Origin: Strongylocentrotus droebachiensis
Taxonomy: Eukaryota > Echinodermata > Echinoidea > Camarodonta > Strongylocentrotidae
Length of the DNA stretch: 64,000 nt
Direction of reading: 5' to 3'
Assembly: GCA_035222895.1 (NCBI GenBank)
Contig: JAVYIG010002755.1
Span: 89,501 to 153,500 of the forward strand
Shown here: piece by piece, positions 46,601 to 61,600 of the stretch
Layout: each line of letters begins with the position of its first letter
Position numbering within the stretch: the stretch's first letter is position 1
Notes under the pieces: model-generated
What the model was told of the DNA's origin: nothing
Seen by the model: the letters and a program-made list of their open reading frames with translations, nothing else
The model's database searches: none
Made by a program: the position numbers and the translations under genes

Positions 46601-49600
46601 ATGGCCCCCTTGACCAATTTCAAAAATCCGGCCATGAGGTGCCCTGCGTATTGGAACTCGGCATGTCACTGCAAATTTTCAAGGAAAAAAAAGGACGTTT
46701 GAGGGGCGAAAAGCAGTCTGAAAAAATGACGTCATAGTCGATACGTGTTAGATTCGGGCGGAAACTCGGCGGAATTCGTATAGTGACCTTTGTTCAAATG
46801 CGATTTACTCACAATTTTCTGTGTGAACATATACTATACTTGGTATCATGCGAAAGGGCACTCCATTGCGGTCAGTTTGACACCATTGTTATTTCCGCGC
46901 AATGTATTGCACGCATTAAACGCGCTATTACGTAATGCATAGTAAATTCATCATTTTTGACGATAACTTTGCAACGAGGGCATTACAATTTATTAAACTT
47001 GACAGACAGTTGTTACGTATATGGATACATATGTGTGCCAAGTTTCATTGATGTAGGTATAAAGATCGCCATTTTAGAGCAAGTTTAAGTAATTTTGGAA
47101 TTTTCTTGAAAATGGCGAATTTGGAGGGCATTTTCTCAAAGTCAGTCAGTGTAAGGCTATATAATTTTGTATATGGCTGGAAAGGGCATATCTTCAAGTA
47201 TCTAAATCCAAAAAAGGGTACGGATTTGCCGAGCCATAATGGAGATACGGCCATAGAAAGAAAGCCAATTCCCAGAACTTTAGAGGGCGCTATTTATGTT
47301 TTGCAAAGCCGTTAGAGCGTGAAATTTCGCATGGCTATGTGCAATTATGAGATAAAGATACTGTGTGATTTAAATACAAAACGGAATTTATATGAGAAAG
47401 TTATTTTTTCAAGAATTTGAGAGATTGATGACGGAGACGGTTTCAGATTTGAATTTTGAGTATGAAGATGGCATTTTGAAGGGCAAGATATACGTCGCAG
47501 ACGAAAGGACATCTCTTAGACTATCGAGAGGAATTTGTTAGAAATGTGTAGGATCTAGGATAGTGGAGATAGGAAGGAAGATAGAAAGGCCTTAAAATGG
47601 ACCAGAAACGGACAAAATGCCGCCTGGACGGTTATGCATGAGTGATTTCGAAAATCGAAAAAGTAGGTGACCTTGATGAGATGCTAGAGACTATGCCTAT
47701 GAAATTTGAAATGAAAAGGACATGAGGAAAGCACCTAACTAGGAATAACAAATACTACGTGCAAAACGAATGGGATTTTTGGACGATAAGGAAAACACTA
47801 CTAAGGAGGAGAATATAAATGGGGCAGAATGTGAACGAAAACAAGGCAATGACGAAGGTTCGTCATTGCAATTAATGGGGCAGAATGTGAACGAAAACAA
47901 GGCAATGACGAAGGTCGTCATTGCAATTAATGGGGCAGAATGTGAACGAAAACAAGGCAATGACGAAGGTCGTCATTGCAACAAACCCAAAACATCACAA
48001 ATAAGATTTGCTTCTCATTTCTTCTTAAAAAAGTATACAAACATCCTTGAAAATATGACGGAGTACGATTGCCCGTTCAAAGTTTACCGTGGACTATACC
48101 AGTCAAATAGCTTTCAAACATGCCGCAAGGCTCCATCATAGGGCCTTAAGAGCTTCATATTCAATGTTGAGGTGGATGTTTTACAATGTGATGTTATAGT
48201 TTTGTCATAGCCCTATGCGGGTAGTAGCAACGATTAAAAAACAAATTCAATCTAGAATCATAGTCATGGTCATAATAAGAAGTTCGATATTTTATTGTTC
48301 TTTCATCTTAACCAAGCATTCATAGAAATTCTCAAGAAAAATTGCCACAGTGCCACCTCTGGTAGAATATCTAGATATGAGTGTTAACCCCCTCCCCCTC
48401 CCCCAACATCGCACCTGCAGAAATTCATCTCCCCCTAAAAATATCTGGCTCATCATATTCAATATTTTCCTTCGATGATTCCAGCTGATCCTCATGTACA
48501 AGCATCCTTCATATATACTAGGATGGGCCGCTCAATGTTGACCGACAACTACAAGTCAAACATGCCGTAGGCTCCGTCGTATGGTCCTACGAGTTTCTTA
48601 TTCCATGTTAAGTTGGATGTTTGCAATATGACTGCATGCTCTCTGAGCCATGCAGCAGGAATAGCTTGAATAGGCCTTTAGAATTCTGGTTACATTAAAA
48701 TATGTTCGAGCTTGGGTATATAGCATAATAAAATGTCATATGCTTGCCGGGGAAGAAATGCGGTGTTTCAATCAATTTAGTATAAAGTGTGCCTGCTATA
48801 ATCATATTTCATTTCAAGGAAGTTTGCGACAGGACGTAAAGTGTTTAAAAGTTATACATTTCCACGAAGCGCAAGGAAGATCTTCATCAGCCTGATGATA
48901 ATTATGAAAGTATTGTGATGTAGGGCTATAAGATAAGCATGGTATACATTCAAAAGACATTTCCGTAAGTGCCACGCACGGTTGAATAAAATCCACAAGT
49001 CGATTTTATTCATTAAAATGATTTCATCGAATTAACCGATTCGTCTTTTACAGACATCTTGTATTACAATGTCTCAAATTAAAACTAGGTGTACGGATCT
49101 CGACCACTTCGATTAGGCTATTGTGACGTAAGTATGGAATGGATTAAGATGGTTACGCTTGCTTTGGTCGAAATAAATACGAAATTAACTAGCGTATCGG
49201 AGCAAGAAATGATCACAAAACAAATTATTGATTACAATCGAGTCCCAAGGGATACCAGGAATCTGTAAAAACAGGATTCGGGTTAATTTCACCTTTCGAC
49301 CTTTTTCCCGACCCTCGGGCCATGACCCCAACCCATGTTTTAAGTATTGATCCAGAAAATACGTAATTTGGGAACATAAGGAAACATGACGTATATTATG
49401 GATTATGTACTTTCGGTGGTTTCGGTGCTGAGCATCTTGCTTTAAACAAGTCGATACCTAATTGTAGGCATTCTTGTCTATTATACAACCTTGTTCTCAG
49501 CACGATGTTCTTTTCGAACAAAATACTTTTCTAGACAAGGGCCAATTAACAGAGCGATGAAAAGAGTATAGCAACAAATGCATGGCACTCATAAAGTACT

Positions 49601-52600
49601 ATATCACATCAGGTTTATATAATGAGCGAATTCAATAGTGTTTTGAAATAATTGGTGATGCAGATTTTGGGATAAAGTATTTGATAAATCTTTGTTAATT
49701 TAGAGTCTATAAAAAAGTTCCGAAAAGTAATTGTCTACAAAGGTACCTCTCTACTCATGATAATTGCTCTGATGTCTCCTAATACATTGCTTAGAGAGAT
49801 ATTTGAATACAATAATGAACATACTAGTCTATTGATGTGATTGGTATTCACTTTTTGTTGTTTAATTCTTTGTTAATTTGGAATCTATGAAATAGATTCG
49901 AAAAGCAATTGTCTACAAAGGTATCTCTCTACTAATGATAATTACTTTGATGTCTCCTAGTCCAATGCTTATATATATGTTGAATAAAATAATTAACATA
50001 CTAGTCTATTGATGTGATTGGTATTTACTTCTTGTTGTTTAATTATTTGTTAATTTGGAATCTATAAAATAGATTAAAAAAGCAATTGTCTACAAAGGTA
50101 TCTCTCTACTCATGATAACTACTTTCATGTGTCTAATGCTTAGAGATATTTGGGATAAAATAATGAACATACTAGACTATTGATGTAATTGGTATTTACT
50201 TTTTTTTTCTCGGAATTTCCTTCCCACGCTTGCGAGTAACTCCAACTAAATATGTAAATTTATATATTTGTAGTTTGAATATTATCTAGTTTGTGCTGAG
50301 TGTATAACGAAATATTTGTTTTGGACATTGGTTGATATGCGCTCAAATAAGACCTTTTTAATGTAGGCTGCTAGAATTTGTGTACCTTGTATTCGATGAG
50401 GTATATAATAATCTACATTTCATGTGAGTTTCAGCAAAATTAAGGCAAATGGGAATTAGCGGCGAATTTTGTAAAGGCCGAAACCCCCTTCACCGATATA
50501 CTCTATACTTGTTAAACATTTACAATATTGATGTAGCTATAAAAAAATACTTGAGATAAAAACTTGAAAATATTTGTTAATTTTCCTATACGTTACGTAG
50601 TTCTTGCATAAAACTATTTAAGTTTGTTTGGCGTCCACATATATATTATATTATTGCTTCCTTAGTGCGAAGCCCCCGCCCCCCCAAAAAAAAACACACA
50701 AAAAAAATCACAGTAACTTTCCATTGATCTACTGTAACGTATGGAGAAACTATCGCAATCAGGAACTGCTTCGTGGGCAGATTAAAAGTGAAAATAATTG
50801 GTGTGGTACATTACTTGTTCAATTCGATCTCGTGTCAAATTCGTTTGACCAGACGGGTGCGTCGGCTCGATATCGATTTCAAACGATCGATGGGTGGTCG
50901 ATCGTAATCAGCTGATAGGTCATAGGTTTGCGATGCGGACCTGATGCGGACAATCGACGCGCACTATTGCACGATGAGCCATTCCCCGGAAACCTCTTTG
51001 CCTGGACATCTGGGTAAGTTCCCATGATACTTGTCGCCTAAAAGCTGCTGGAGTCACTGATATCATTAAGCCAATAAAATAGGCGCTATTTATGTTGTGC
51101 AAAGCCATTGGAGCGTGAAATTTGGCATGGCTATGTGCAATTATGAGATAAAGATACTGTGTGATTTAAATACAAAACGGAATTTATATGAGAAAGTTAT
51201 GGCAGTTTTAGATTATTTAGGGGTCAATTTTTCAAGAATTTGAGAGATTGTTGACGGAGACGGTTTCAGATTTGAATTTTGAGTATGAAGATGGCATTTT
51301 GAAGGGCAAGTTATACGTCGCAGATGAAAGAACATCTCTCAGACTATCTAGAGGAATTTGTTACAAATGTGTAGGATCTAGGATAGTGGAGATAGGAAGG
51401 AAGAAAGAAAGGCCTTAAAATGGACCAGAAACGGACAAAATGGCGCCTGGATGGTTATGCATAAGTGATTTCGAAAATCGAAAAAGTAGGTGACCTTGAT
51501 GAGGTGCTAGAGACTATGCCTATGAAATATGAAAGGAAATGGACTTGAGGAAAGTACCTAACTAGGAAGGACAAGCACTACGTGCAAAACGAATGGGATT
51601 TTTGGACGATAAGGATAAGTATATTAATGGGGCAGAATGTGAACGAAAACAAGGCAATGACGAAGGTCGTCATTGCAAAAAGATTATAAAGACCTACATG
51701 TATATGAGGATAAGACATTTACAGCAAAGCACCAGCAAAGGACGCACACAGGACACGACGTCAAGCGACACTGCGTCACTATATGCGCCCCCCGCTGGTG
51801 CTTTGCAATATTACAAAACATTTATATACACAAAAAAAAACAAGTGGAGCAAGTTATTCATTATTTAATTGAGCGTGGTTTTTGTACTGCAAGAACATTC
51901 TATTTTTCAAGAGCTTTTTAAATTTATCAAGAGTTTTACTTAGTTTAATACCATTGTCTAGGTCATTCCATAACTTAATTCCAGTACAGCGTAAGGAATT
52001 TTGACTAATTGTAGTTTTGGGAAGAAATTGATGAAGATCTGCGTGTTGACGGGTGAAATATGAGTGATAGGAGGCATTTGTGCTAAAAAGATCATTAAAA
52101 ATATCTGGCAAGGCATTCGTATGATAATGATACATAAAGATATAAGTATACATAAGTACAAGGTCAGAGACCTTTAATGTTTTACATTCAACAAATAAAT
52201 TGCTTGTATGGTAATTAAATGGTACATTACAAACTGTTCTTATTGCTTTTTTCTGAGTAATAAAAAGTCTATTTAAGTGTGTTTTAAATGTATTCCCCCA
52301 AATCATACAACAGTAAGTGAGATGTGTTATAATGAAATCATAATATGTCTAGGTAAAGTAAATTTAATTCTGCGGAGGACACCAGTAGTTCTACATAGGC
52401 GAGTGCATAGATTATTAATATGTGGTTTCCAGGATAAAAATTCGTTTATTTTGATACCTAAAAATGTATTATTTGATACTTGGGTAATAATCTTGCCATC
52501 CATAGTGACTTGTGGGATATCATTACTAGCTTTTTTATTTTTTGTTTTAAAAAGAACATATTTAGTTTCTTCAAAATTTAAAGACAATTTATTGCATTGC

Positions 52601-55600
52601 AACCAGGTAACAACATTGTGGAGTTCCTTATTTAACAGGTGAATTAATGTGCTGATTTTTGAGTTAGAAAGAGTAATACTTTGTAGGCAACACTGTTGCC
52701 ATTTAAAGGTTAAAGGGATAGTTGAGTTCTGTTTTCAGACCGCAAATGCCTTTAAAGTGCATGGTTATTGCTCTTATTCTTATCTATGACATGTCTAGTG
52801 CCCTTTTAGAACCTAAAATTGCCATGAAGGTAATTTTAGACCCCAAAATGTGTGCAATGTAGCCAATACGATCATACCAATTCAGCTCCACTTTAATAAA
52901 AACACGGTGACCGTTAATTAATTATTAAATTAAAAATAACAATACATGGGCGGGCTGGTTGTGCGTAATATAAGCAACACGAACATGCCAACAAAAGAGC
53001 CAACATCGGCATTGGCTGAAATACGACGTATAAGGCGTTATTTCATTTTTTCAACGTTTTTTTCAAATTTGTCAAAATATCTAATATTTGTGGTGGTACA
53101 CAAGTATTAGAAATCGTTATATTTTAGCCGTCTCTGAACCGATTTTGATCAAACAAAGATGATTTCGTCATTTAAATATTATGTTCTTTCAAATTTGACA
53201 CTCAGTTTTTCATTTTCTCACAAAAAAATATTTTGTGTAGCGCCCTCTGCAATAGCACTCAACTATCCGTTTAATGGACAAGTCCACTCGAAAAATACCT
53301 TACTTGCAATAAAAGCAGAAAAATCAGACAAACCAATCAAACAAGTTTGAGCAAAATCGGATAACTAATAAGAAAGTTATGATTTTTTGAAAAAGTATGT
53401 AAAACTATGGAACAATTAGAATCACAACACAAATTGCCAAGATGGTATCAGTTTGTGACGTCATGTCCTCACAACTTATCAATTGTTTTACACAGTTTAA
53501 TCCTATTAATTTCCCTTTTTATCCCCCAAAACTTGATTTTCCCATACCTTTGCCCAGGTTATATGATTTGTATTATATTGCGTGCATGACATTTCTCAAA
53601 AACTGTTATGAATTTTGAAGAATTTATACTATTTTCTGAATATTGTATTTCATAATTATTGACTTTTATATAAATAGTTTATCAAAATTCAATTTGTTCA
53701 TGATTAAACTGGACAAAAATTACTCTTTATTTGTGCATCCACACAAACACATATTACTAACAATCTAACTTATAATAAGATTCTTAGGGTGAAAATAGAA
53801 AATTTATATTATATACAAAAAATAATTAGTGTATAGTGAGGACCATTACGTCACAGACTCATGAGTGAGTTGCCAATTTGTGCAGTGATTTTCAAAGTTT
53901 TCATGTCATAAAAAATTCATAACTTTCGTATTAGTTATCCGATTTAGCTCATACTTGTTTTGATTGGTTTGTCCGATTTCTCTGGTTCTATTGAAAGTAA
54001 GTTATTTTTCGAGTGGACTTGGGCTTTAAGATCAAATCTACCCCTTTTCATGATATGAAAGTGACAATGTTTTATATTCTTGATAGTTGCAGTGTATATG
54101 TTCTCAAACCTTTATCAATCCCTGCAATCTGATTGGTTAATTGCTGCTTATAACTATCGGCTTGCATGGTGATGTATACAGTAGGCTTGCGGTTGCACCA
54201 TGTCAGACAGGGGGAGGATTGGGGTGTCCTGAAAAGGACCCTCGGTAATATTTCTTTCTTGAGTGTGTGTAGTCCTGAAAAGGACTGTTGTTGTAGTGTT
54301 GAAAAAGACTGTTGGTTATCTTTCTTAGCTTATAGTTCTAAAGAGAACTATAGCGCCGGTTTGAGAGGAAGGGTGGTCTCATCTTCTCAAGATTGCTCAG
54401 TTTTTGTTTTGGGAGAAACTTTATCTGTCAAGACTATTAAAATCATGTTGCACAATCATTTCTTGAAGAGAGGTAAAACAAAATTATTCCAACTTGATGG
54501 GCAACAGTGTACAAGGTAAGTTATCATTTATTTGGCTATGTTGCATTTAACATCTTAAAGCACATTTACAATATTATCATTCCTCTTTCCTATTTAGTCA
54601 GATATATTTGAGATAGGTTGATACAATTGCAAAATGGTCATAATATCTAACGGTTGTTGCGTAATTTTCTGTAATGACAGGCGCGAATCCAGGATTTTCC
54701 AATAGGAGAGGGGGGGGGGCGAGCGTAAATTTGAAAATTATAGGAATATTAATTCAAATCAACATATCAATACTGACATGGTCGTATTAGAAGCACCGAA
54801 CCGCAACCTACAAGCTGGCACAATTTTGGAAAGGGGGCAAGCCCACGTCACGTCTCTTGTCCGATATCACCTTTCCCCATTTTTAAGTTAAACCCCGTTT
54901 TAACTGGAAAATAAAGTCGCGGTGTCGTCCGAACGTTGTCCGAATGACATTTACCCCCTACCAGTTAAGACACGTCAATTGGGGTAGCGTCCGGACAATA
55001 TCGAGGTGACATCGAGGTAAATCTCACCCTAGTCGAGCCAGGGTGATATCGAAGTGACGTCCGGACGTCGTCCGGATGACATCCTGATAAACGGCCTATT
55101 AAGACGCGCGCGGAACTCTACCCGGGTAAATGACGTCATCGCCGAGTATGTATACATGTACACAGCGCGCGCCAGCTGATCGCGATGGGGAGGTTCGGTT
55201 GTAATGGTAACCTACACGGGTGAGGTTTTTGCGGATGGCAGAATACCAATTACAGAATACCAACGTGCTCATATTACTACGTATTTCAAATGAATGCAAT
55301 ATAAATATAAGTTTCTTTTTTTACAACCACTATAAGAAGCAAAGCCGTCGATTATTTTCATTGTTGGGGATGAATTATCTTTGTTAAAAACGCTTCAAAG
55401 GATACACATCCCACATAATATCAATTATTATCAGAGGCTACTACGCAAGTACTATTCTATTCTCCGCAAAGACATCCACAATAATGTGCCATTTTCAAAT
55501 TTCTCAACAAAGAGTGATGACCTTTGTAGCGCAAGGGATGTTTTTAAAGTTTAACTTCGAATCAGCTGCTCGGAATTTTATGCGGCCGGCCCCCTCTATT

Positions 55601-58600
55601 CAATAAAATATCCCGATCTCTTGCAGTCTACATGTGCATCCCTTCCTCCTTCTTTCCCTAATCGATCGTTACCGTTACTGCCATTTACGTATGGCCGGCC
55701 CCCTCTTTAATAACGGCTCCCAAGGCTTCGGGAATGACCCCAACATTTCCTAATTACCATTTTGCCGCTCTTTGGAGGGTCCGGGCGCAGCCTTTTCAGG
55801 CACTACGGCTTAACATAAACTAGCATGCTTATAATTTTTGAAAATAAGCTGAATCGTGATTCCGACTCAGTTTTGCACAACCTAAAAATTAGAAAACGGT
55901 TAGTCACCCCCTCATGCCCGCGCATTTCACACACGCCCCCCCCCCATTCCCCCTTATTCGTCGTTACTGATATAGTGCCATTTCCTTGTCTTTTTCCCTG
56001 TCTCACCAGGCTTCTTTTTTTTCCCCAAAAAATCAGCTCTTGAAAGTTTTCATTAATCCTAGGCTGCATTTATTGGGTCTTGCCACTAGATATGTACATA
56101 TCATACCCCACTATCATACCCCACTATCAAACCCCACTATACGAAAGTGATTTGAGGGATGTCGCGTTTATCGTCTCTTCACGATTCAAAATAAAGGCCT
56201 TGTGTCTGCGCAGCTGTTTTGACCCGGTAAGCAGACAGTTTCTCGGAGGTCAACTACACACACATGCTTATACACAAGTTAACACAACACATGGCGCGCG
56301 CTAGCCTCCGAACCGGAAATTAACCTGGGTGGTCCGATTTGTATGTGGGGGTTCAAAACAGCTTTGCGTTTATCATCTCTCAGAAACGTGATTCTGGCTG
56401 TATGTTACATTAAAAACACACCTTTATGCGTCTTTAGATATGCCCATATCTAAAGACCTTTAAAAAAGGCTTTGCGTTTATCACCTTCTAAATTTGCCTG
56501 AAAGACGTTTGAGAAACCTGATTCTAGCCAAAAATTTGGTCAATAAAACATGTGAATGATAACCATGATCATTTTCATTTTGACTGAATATAATTTATGT
56601 ATTAAAAGCCCAAAGTATGCAGTTCCGTTGCATTAATATCATGAATACATGAATTCACGTCCTACTCCTGCCGCAACTTTTAAAGTTTCAAACTATCACA
56701 GAAAAAAAAATCAGTTGTGACCTTATCATATTAGACTTCAATCATGATATTTATATATAAATGACCATATAATATATATCACAATTTCCTTACCTTGTGG
56801 TTCAAGTCTGCACCATGCATCAGCAGATAATGTGCACATTGAAAGAACCCGTGTTCACATGCCTTAGCGAGACATATGTCGCCATGCGGGCTGACGGCAT
56901 GCACATCAGCCCCTTGATCTAGAAGATATTTCACAGCTTCGTATTTGTTGCTTCCGTTCGGAATGGGTGTGTAAAGAAAACGGGCGGATGATCATTTGTT
57001 TATTTTAACCCGAAATAACTTAATGGATTACAACTTGAGCATAGGCAGAGAGCACAACAATCACTGGACAATTTGGTTCCATTTTTGTTGCTGTACATTG
57101 CACCGTTCATAAATTACAGCTAATATATTCACTCATACAATTAATATTGAAGTCTTCAAACTGGCAATGTTTTATGTACAAAAATGGCAATTTCGTGTTT
57201 ACGTGTTGATTATTTAATTCACAGCTGTTTAATTTTTTTTAAACACCTTTTTTACATTATGAAAGAGTGGGTTAGGGTAAAAAGGTACGTAAAATGACAA
57301 TTAAAAAGTCAGAAAAAATAGGAATAAACCGCAAAATAATGAACTAAAAATTAATGGATAAACAAATGATATTAGTCAGCCATCATATATAAGTGTCACA
57401 GGCATTCTGGAGACAAATTACTCTGCAATAGAATATAATATAGGGAATGGTGTGTAGGGGCGGGGTGGGGGGGGGGGGGGGGGCTACATCCCCTCGCTAG
57501 AGTGGTTACAGTGCAGTTGACCGAAGGCCGGCGAGACCGAAAACCATAAATTGTGTGAATTACACAACATGCAGTACAAATGCTTGCGTACACACATTTG
57601 GCTTTTGGTTGTATTTGTTATGACCGTAAATGTTGGTGCTTTTGATCCCTAGGCATATAAAGATTTACAATGCATTTTATAATAATTATGGGGGACAGTA
57701 AATTCAAAATTAAATTGTGTTTCTCTTCTCTGCTTCTTCCCCTCCTAAATAAGCCGAGTCTCGACACGAATGGACTTAAGAACTACAGGCCCATCGCAAA
57801 CCTGCCATTCCTTGGGAAGGTTTTGGAACGTATTGTGTCACTACAGCTGAAAGCCCACATTGACAATCTCGGTTTGTTTCCAATCCACCAATCTGCCTAT
57901 CGGAATCATCATTCTACTGAGACTGCAACTGTCAAGGTCCTAAATGACCTACTTCTAGCTGTAGATAAGGGTAATGAAGCTGTCCTCATCTTGCTTGATT
58001 ACACTGCCGCATTTGACACTATCAACCACGACCTGTTACTCCATCGCTTAGAGAACGACTTCTCCATCACCGGCACCGTACTTCAATGGATTCGCTCCTA
58101 TCTCATGCACCGAACTCAGAAGGTGATCATCAATGACACCAACTCGGAATCATTTCCCCTCATCTGCGGCGTTCCTCAGGGTTCCGTGGTCGGCCCCCTC
58201 CTGTTTATTCTTTACACCAGCCCTCTCTCAAATGTTATTAACCTTCATCAGAATATTCAACACACTATGTATGCAGACGACACCCAGATTTATGTAACTC
58301 TTCACCCAAACAGCAGGACAGTAGCCGCGAACAAACTCACCAGTTGCCTCAATGAAATCAAAACCTGGTCTTTTCAAAACTGTCTCTGCCTTAATGATTC
58401 AAAATCTGAAATGATTCATATTACTTCTAAATTTCGGAACTCAGACCCCTTTCCTGATCTTGTTATGAGTGATGGCTCTCTCAGTTGTTGTGCTTCTGTG
58501 CGTGGTTTAAATACGTACGTGGTTTAAATATTGACAGCAATCTTACTTTCAAACAACACATTAGTAATATTTGTAAGTCTGCTTCCTTTGGTATATATAA

Positions 58601-61600
58601 GATCAGTAGAATCAGGAGGCTACTTGACCGACCCACAACTTCAAAATTAGTCCATGCTTTTGTCTCGACCCATATCGATTACTGTAATTCTTCTCTTTCT
58701 GGCCTCCCTCAGTCACATCTAGTCCCACTTCAAAGGGTACAGAATAGCGCTGCTCGGCTTGTGACTCTCTCGCGTAAATCAGAGCACATAACTCCAATAT
58801 TGAACTCACTACATTGGCTTAAAATTCACCACCGCATATCCTTCAAAATTCTTCTCCTGTGCTACAAAGCTATCAATGGCTTAGCCCCCTCTTACCTTTC
58901 CGATCTCATATCCTTACGTTCCCGTACGTCGTCACGAACACTTCGTTCATCTTCCACATTACTGTTAACACCTGGACCCCGCACTAACACCCGGTATGGT
59001 GACCGCGCCTTTTCAGTTATTGCCCCCGCTCTCTGGAACAAACTGCCCGCCTTTATTCACTGCGCCCCCTCTGTATCTCAATTCAAATCTCTACTCAAAA
59101 CCTATCTTTTCAAATTGTAAATTGCAGTTGTGCGTCGGTCAATGGAGGTGCGCACCATATTTGTCTTTATTTAGTTGATTGCCACTGTTTTTCTTACCTT
59201 ATCTATGTTACTTTTGTATTTTTTGCTTTTTCTTCTAATTTAATTCTACGGGTTATAGTCTTTTCTTAATCAGAACACTGTGCGCTTAGAAACATCAGTA
59301 TTTTAGCGCCTAATAAATGTTATGTATTATTATTATTATTATTAAAGCAAAATACAATACACCCTAAATCGGTTTTACCAAAAAGGTAAACTTGTGATGA
59401 AAAATATGAAATCTGAAAATGTATTACTCTTTTCATTCATGAGTAAATCACACTATCATAAATTAGGTCATTTCATTGCGATGACAATTGACGATTAGAA
59501 TATCATAATGTTACTTGTAGAATGTGAGGGGGAAAATGCCAAGATACCTCTCCTTAAAAGTGAGAAATGATATGTGTCCTGGCTGCTGTAAATGCAGAAA
59601 TAATAAATATGCTTAGTTGAAGGACGGATATTAAAATGCAACATTTGTACACGCTTAAATTTACTTGCCTCAATATAGACGTCGATGTAGAAAGTCTAGA
59701 CAGATCTCATCACCCATTATTAGTTTGCAATATCACGCAGAGTTTTTGTTAAATGTAAAATATTGTTGGGGGCAGAATATTAGAAGAACTCATTGGTATT
59801 CGAAAACTGAAATGTTTGCAAGATTTTGACCCGTAACAACGAGCGACCTAAGGAGGAAAACCGCCGTTTCTCCGGCGCTGGAAAGTTTATTCTCATCCGA
59901 GTCTGTGGGTTATGCATCGTGTACATGTAGCGCATGTCGCATGGTCAGGTTCATGGGATGGTAGACCACCGCATTGCGCTAGCTCGTTGAGTGTCAAAAA
60001 GTGAGGAATTTGGTTTTCTATCAAATGTCAGATATCTTGAAGAGTTTATGAAATAATAGTCTCTCACATAACATTGTTTAATATCGAGACTAAGGATACG
60101 TAGTTGAAGCGTAAATCTTATTTTCTCTTTCAAACAAAGTTCATATATTAATAGTCTGATTGAACAAACTATTATTTCCCAGAGCATTTTTTAATTGGGC
60201 TCCTTTAACATTAGCAAAATTAATGACACCCCTTCCACAGCTGCAATGATGCACACACATAAGAGGTGTCACGAAGAATCTGTGTGCAATAGGATATTTA
60301 TAATAATTTATTATTGTCTGTATAAACAATGTCAACCATAAGCAGCCCAATTTGTCCCAGATAGACAGCTTACGTTATATTATGTACACGCGCGAAGTCT
60401 CGCGGGCCTTCAGTCAAGTGGGCAGACCCCCAATAGTGCCTTAATGGAAAGAAAGGTCATATAAATTCATTTGAACTAACATGTATAATTTCGATTATCA
60501 CAAATTAATCGAGGAAGTAAAACAAAAAGTACAGATAAACAATGAATACATACTGACAAATAAATATTAAATTAACTCGAAGGTACATTACTACAACCAA
60601 AAGGTACATGTGAACATTTTTTCTTACATGATAACAGATTTTAATGATGCGCAAATAATCTTTCTCTTTTTTAGGTGCATTTAACATGAATTCAACATGA
60701 ATTTAATTAAATTTAATTTCATCAGAGAAATGCAAGCTAATGGTGAAAATAGAAAATGTTTTGTAAAGCAAATTAGATATGAGATAACCTTCTGTTTGGA
60801 ACCTTCTTCAGGAGAATGTGTGTACAATGGCTTATAGACTCGGACCAAAAAACCTGCGGGATATCTAATTTTACTGATTACATTTAGAAAACCTTTTCAT
60901 GTGAATCATGTTGTAACATCAATGTGGGATGATGGAAATTGACGTTCTCTGTTAGATTTTGAATAATGTATTAACAGATTCGGGTTTAAGCATAAGAGGT
61001 ATAGCAAACACAAATTATCATTTGTTTTACAAAAAACACTGTCTTTTCTTGGAGTATCTTACGCAAGTGTCGAATGGTGAAGTGGGGCACAGTGGTCGTT
61101 ATCAGTAAAGGCCCCTTTCCCAACGAGGAACTTCATCATGTGTACATCTCCTTTAAGTGCACTGCACCCTAACAATGTTATACCCGGCTCTGGCTCATAA
61201 TGAATCTAGATGCAAAAAGATAGAGAAAACTACTATACATAATCTTTTCACGGACAGCTTTTCTTCAACTCCCGTGTACGATAGGATTCGCTGTATCTTC
61301 GTAAACTCTTAAATTTAATATCGCATGAGGGAAACAAGATCCAGCTCATTAATCCCACTCATTTTGACACCTACGTGGCATAACTAATATGTATACATAA
61401 GCCGAACATGTGCTCCCTTTTAAAATTGGTTTACCTTTCTTTCTTCTTTCTTCTCCTTCTTTTTTTTTTGTTGTTACAGAATTCGAGAATATAGGAAAAC
61501 CCCCAAAATTTGATGACTTTTTTTTCTCTTTGGTACCCCCCTCCCCCTGTACGGAATTCTAGATCCGACCCTTAGTACTAACCGATTCTGGGTGTATAGC

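Larger units (their letters stand above)
45005..52688. repeat. Nested repeat island unique to unit 2 (gene 3 intron 11)
   Basis: Unit 1 has nothing between the two flanking sequences (TTATACAC|TGTTGCC). The island begins with the 3' end of a minus-strand LINE (45005-45190) and ends with its coding part (51854-52688). The space between is filled by direct repeats, homopolymer runs and minisatellites. No host gene recognised. Confidence 0.7.

Noticed and set aside
47770-48141. Open frame with repeated NGAECERKQGNDEG
   Set aside because: Translation of a 61-bp minisatellite inside a repeat island.
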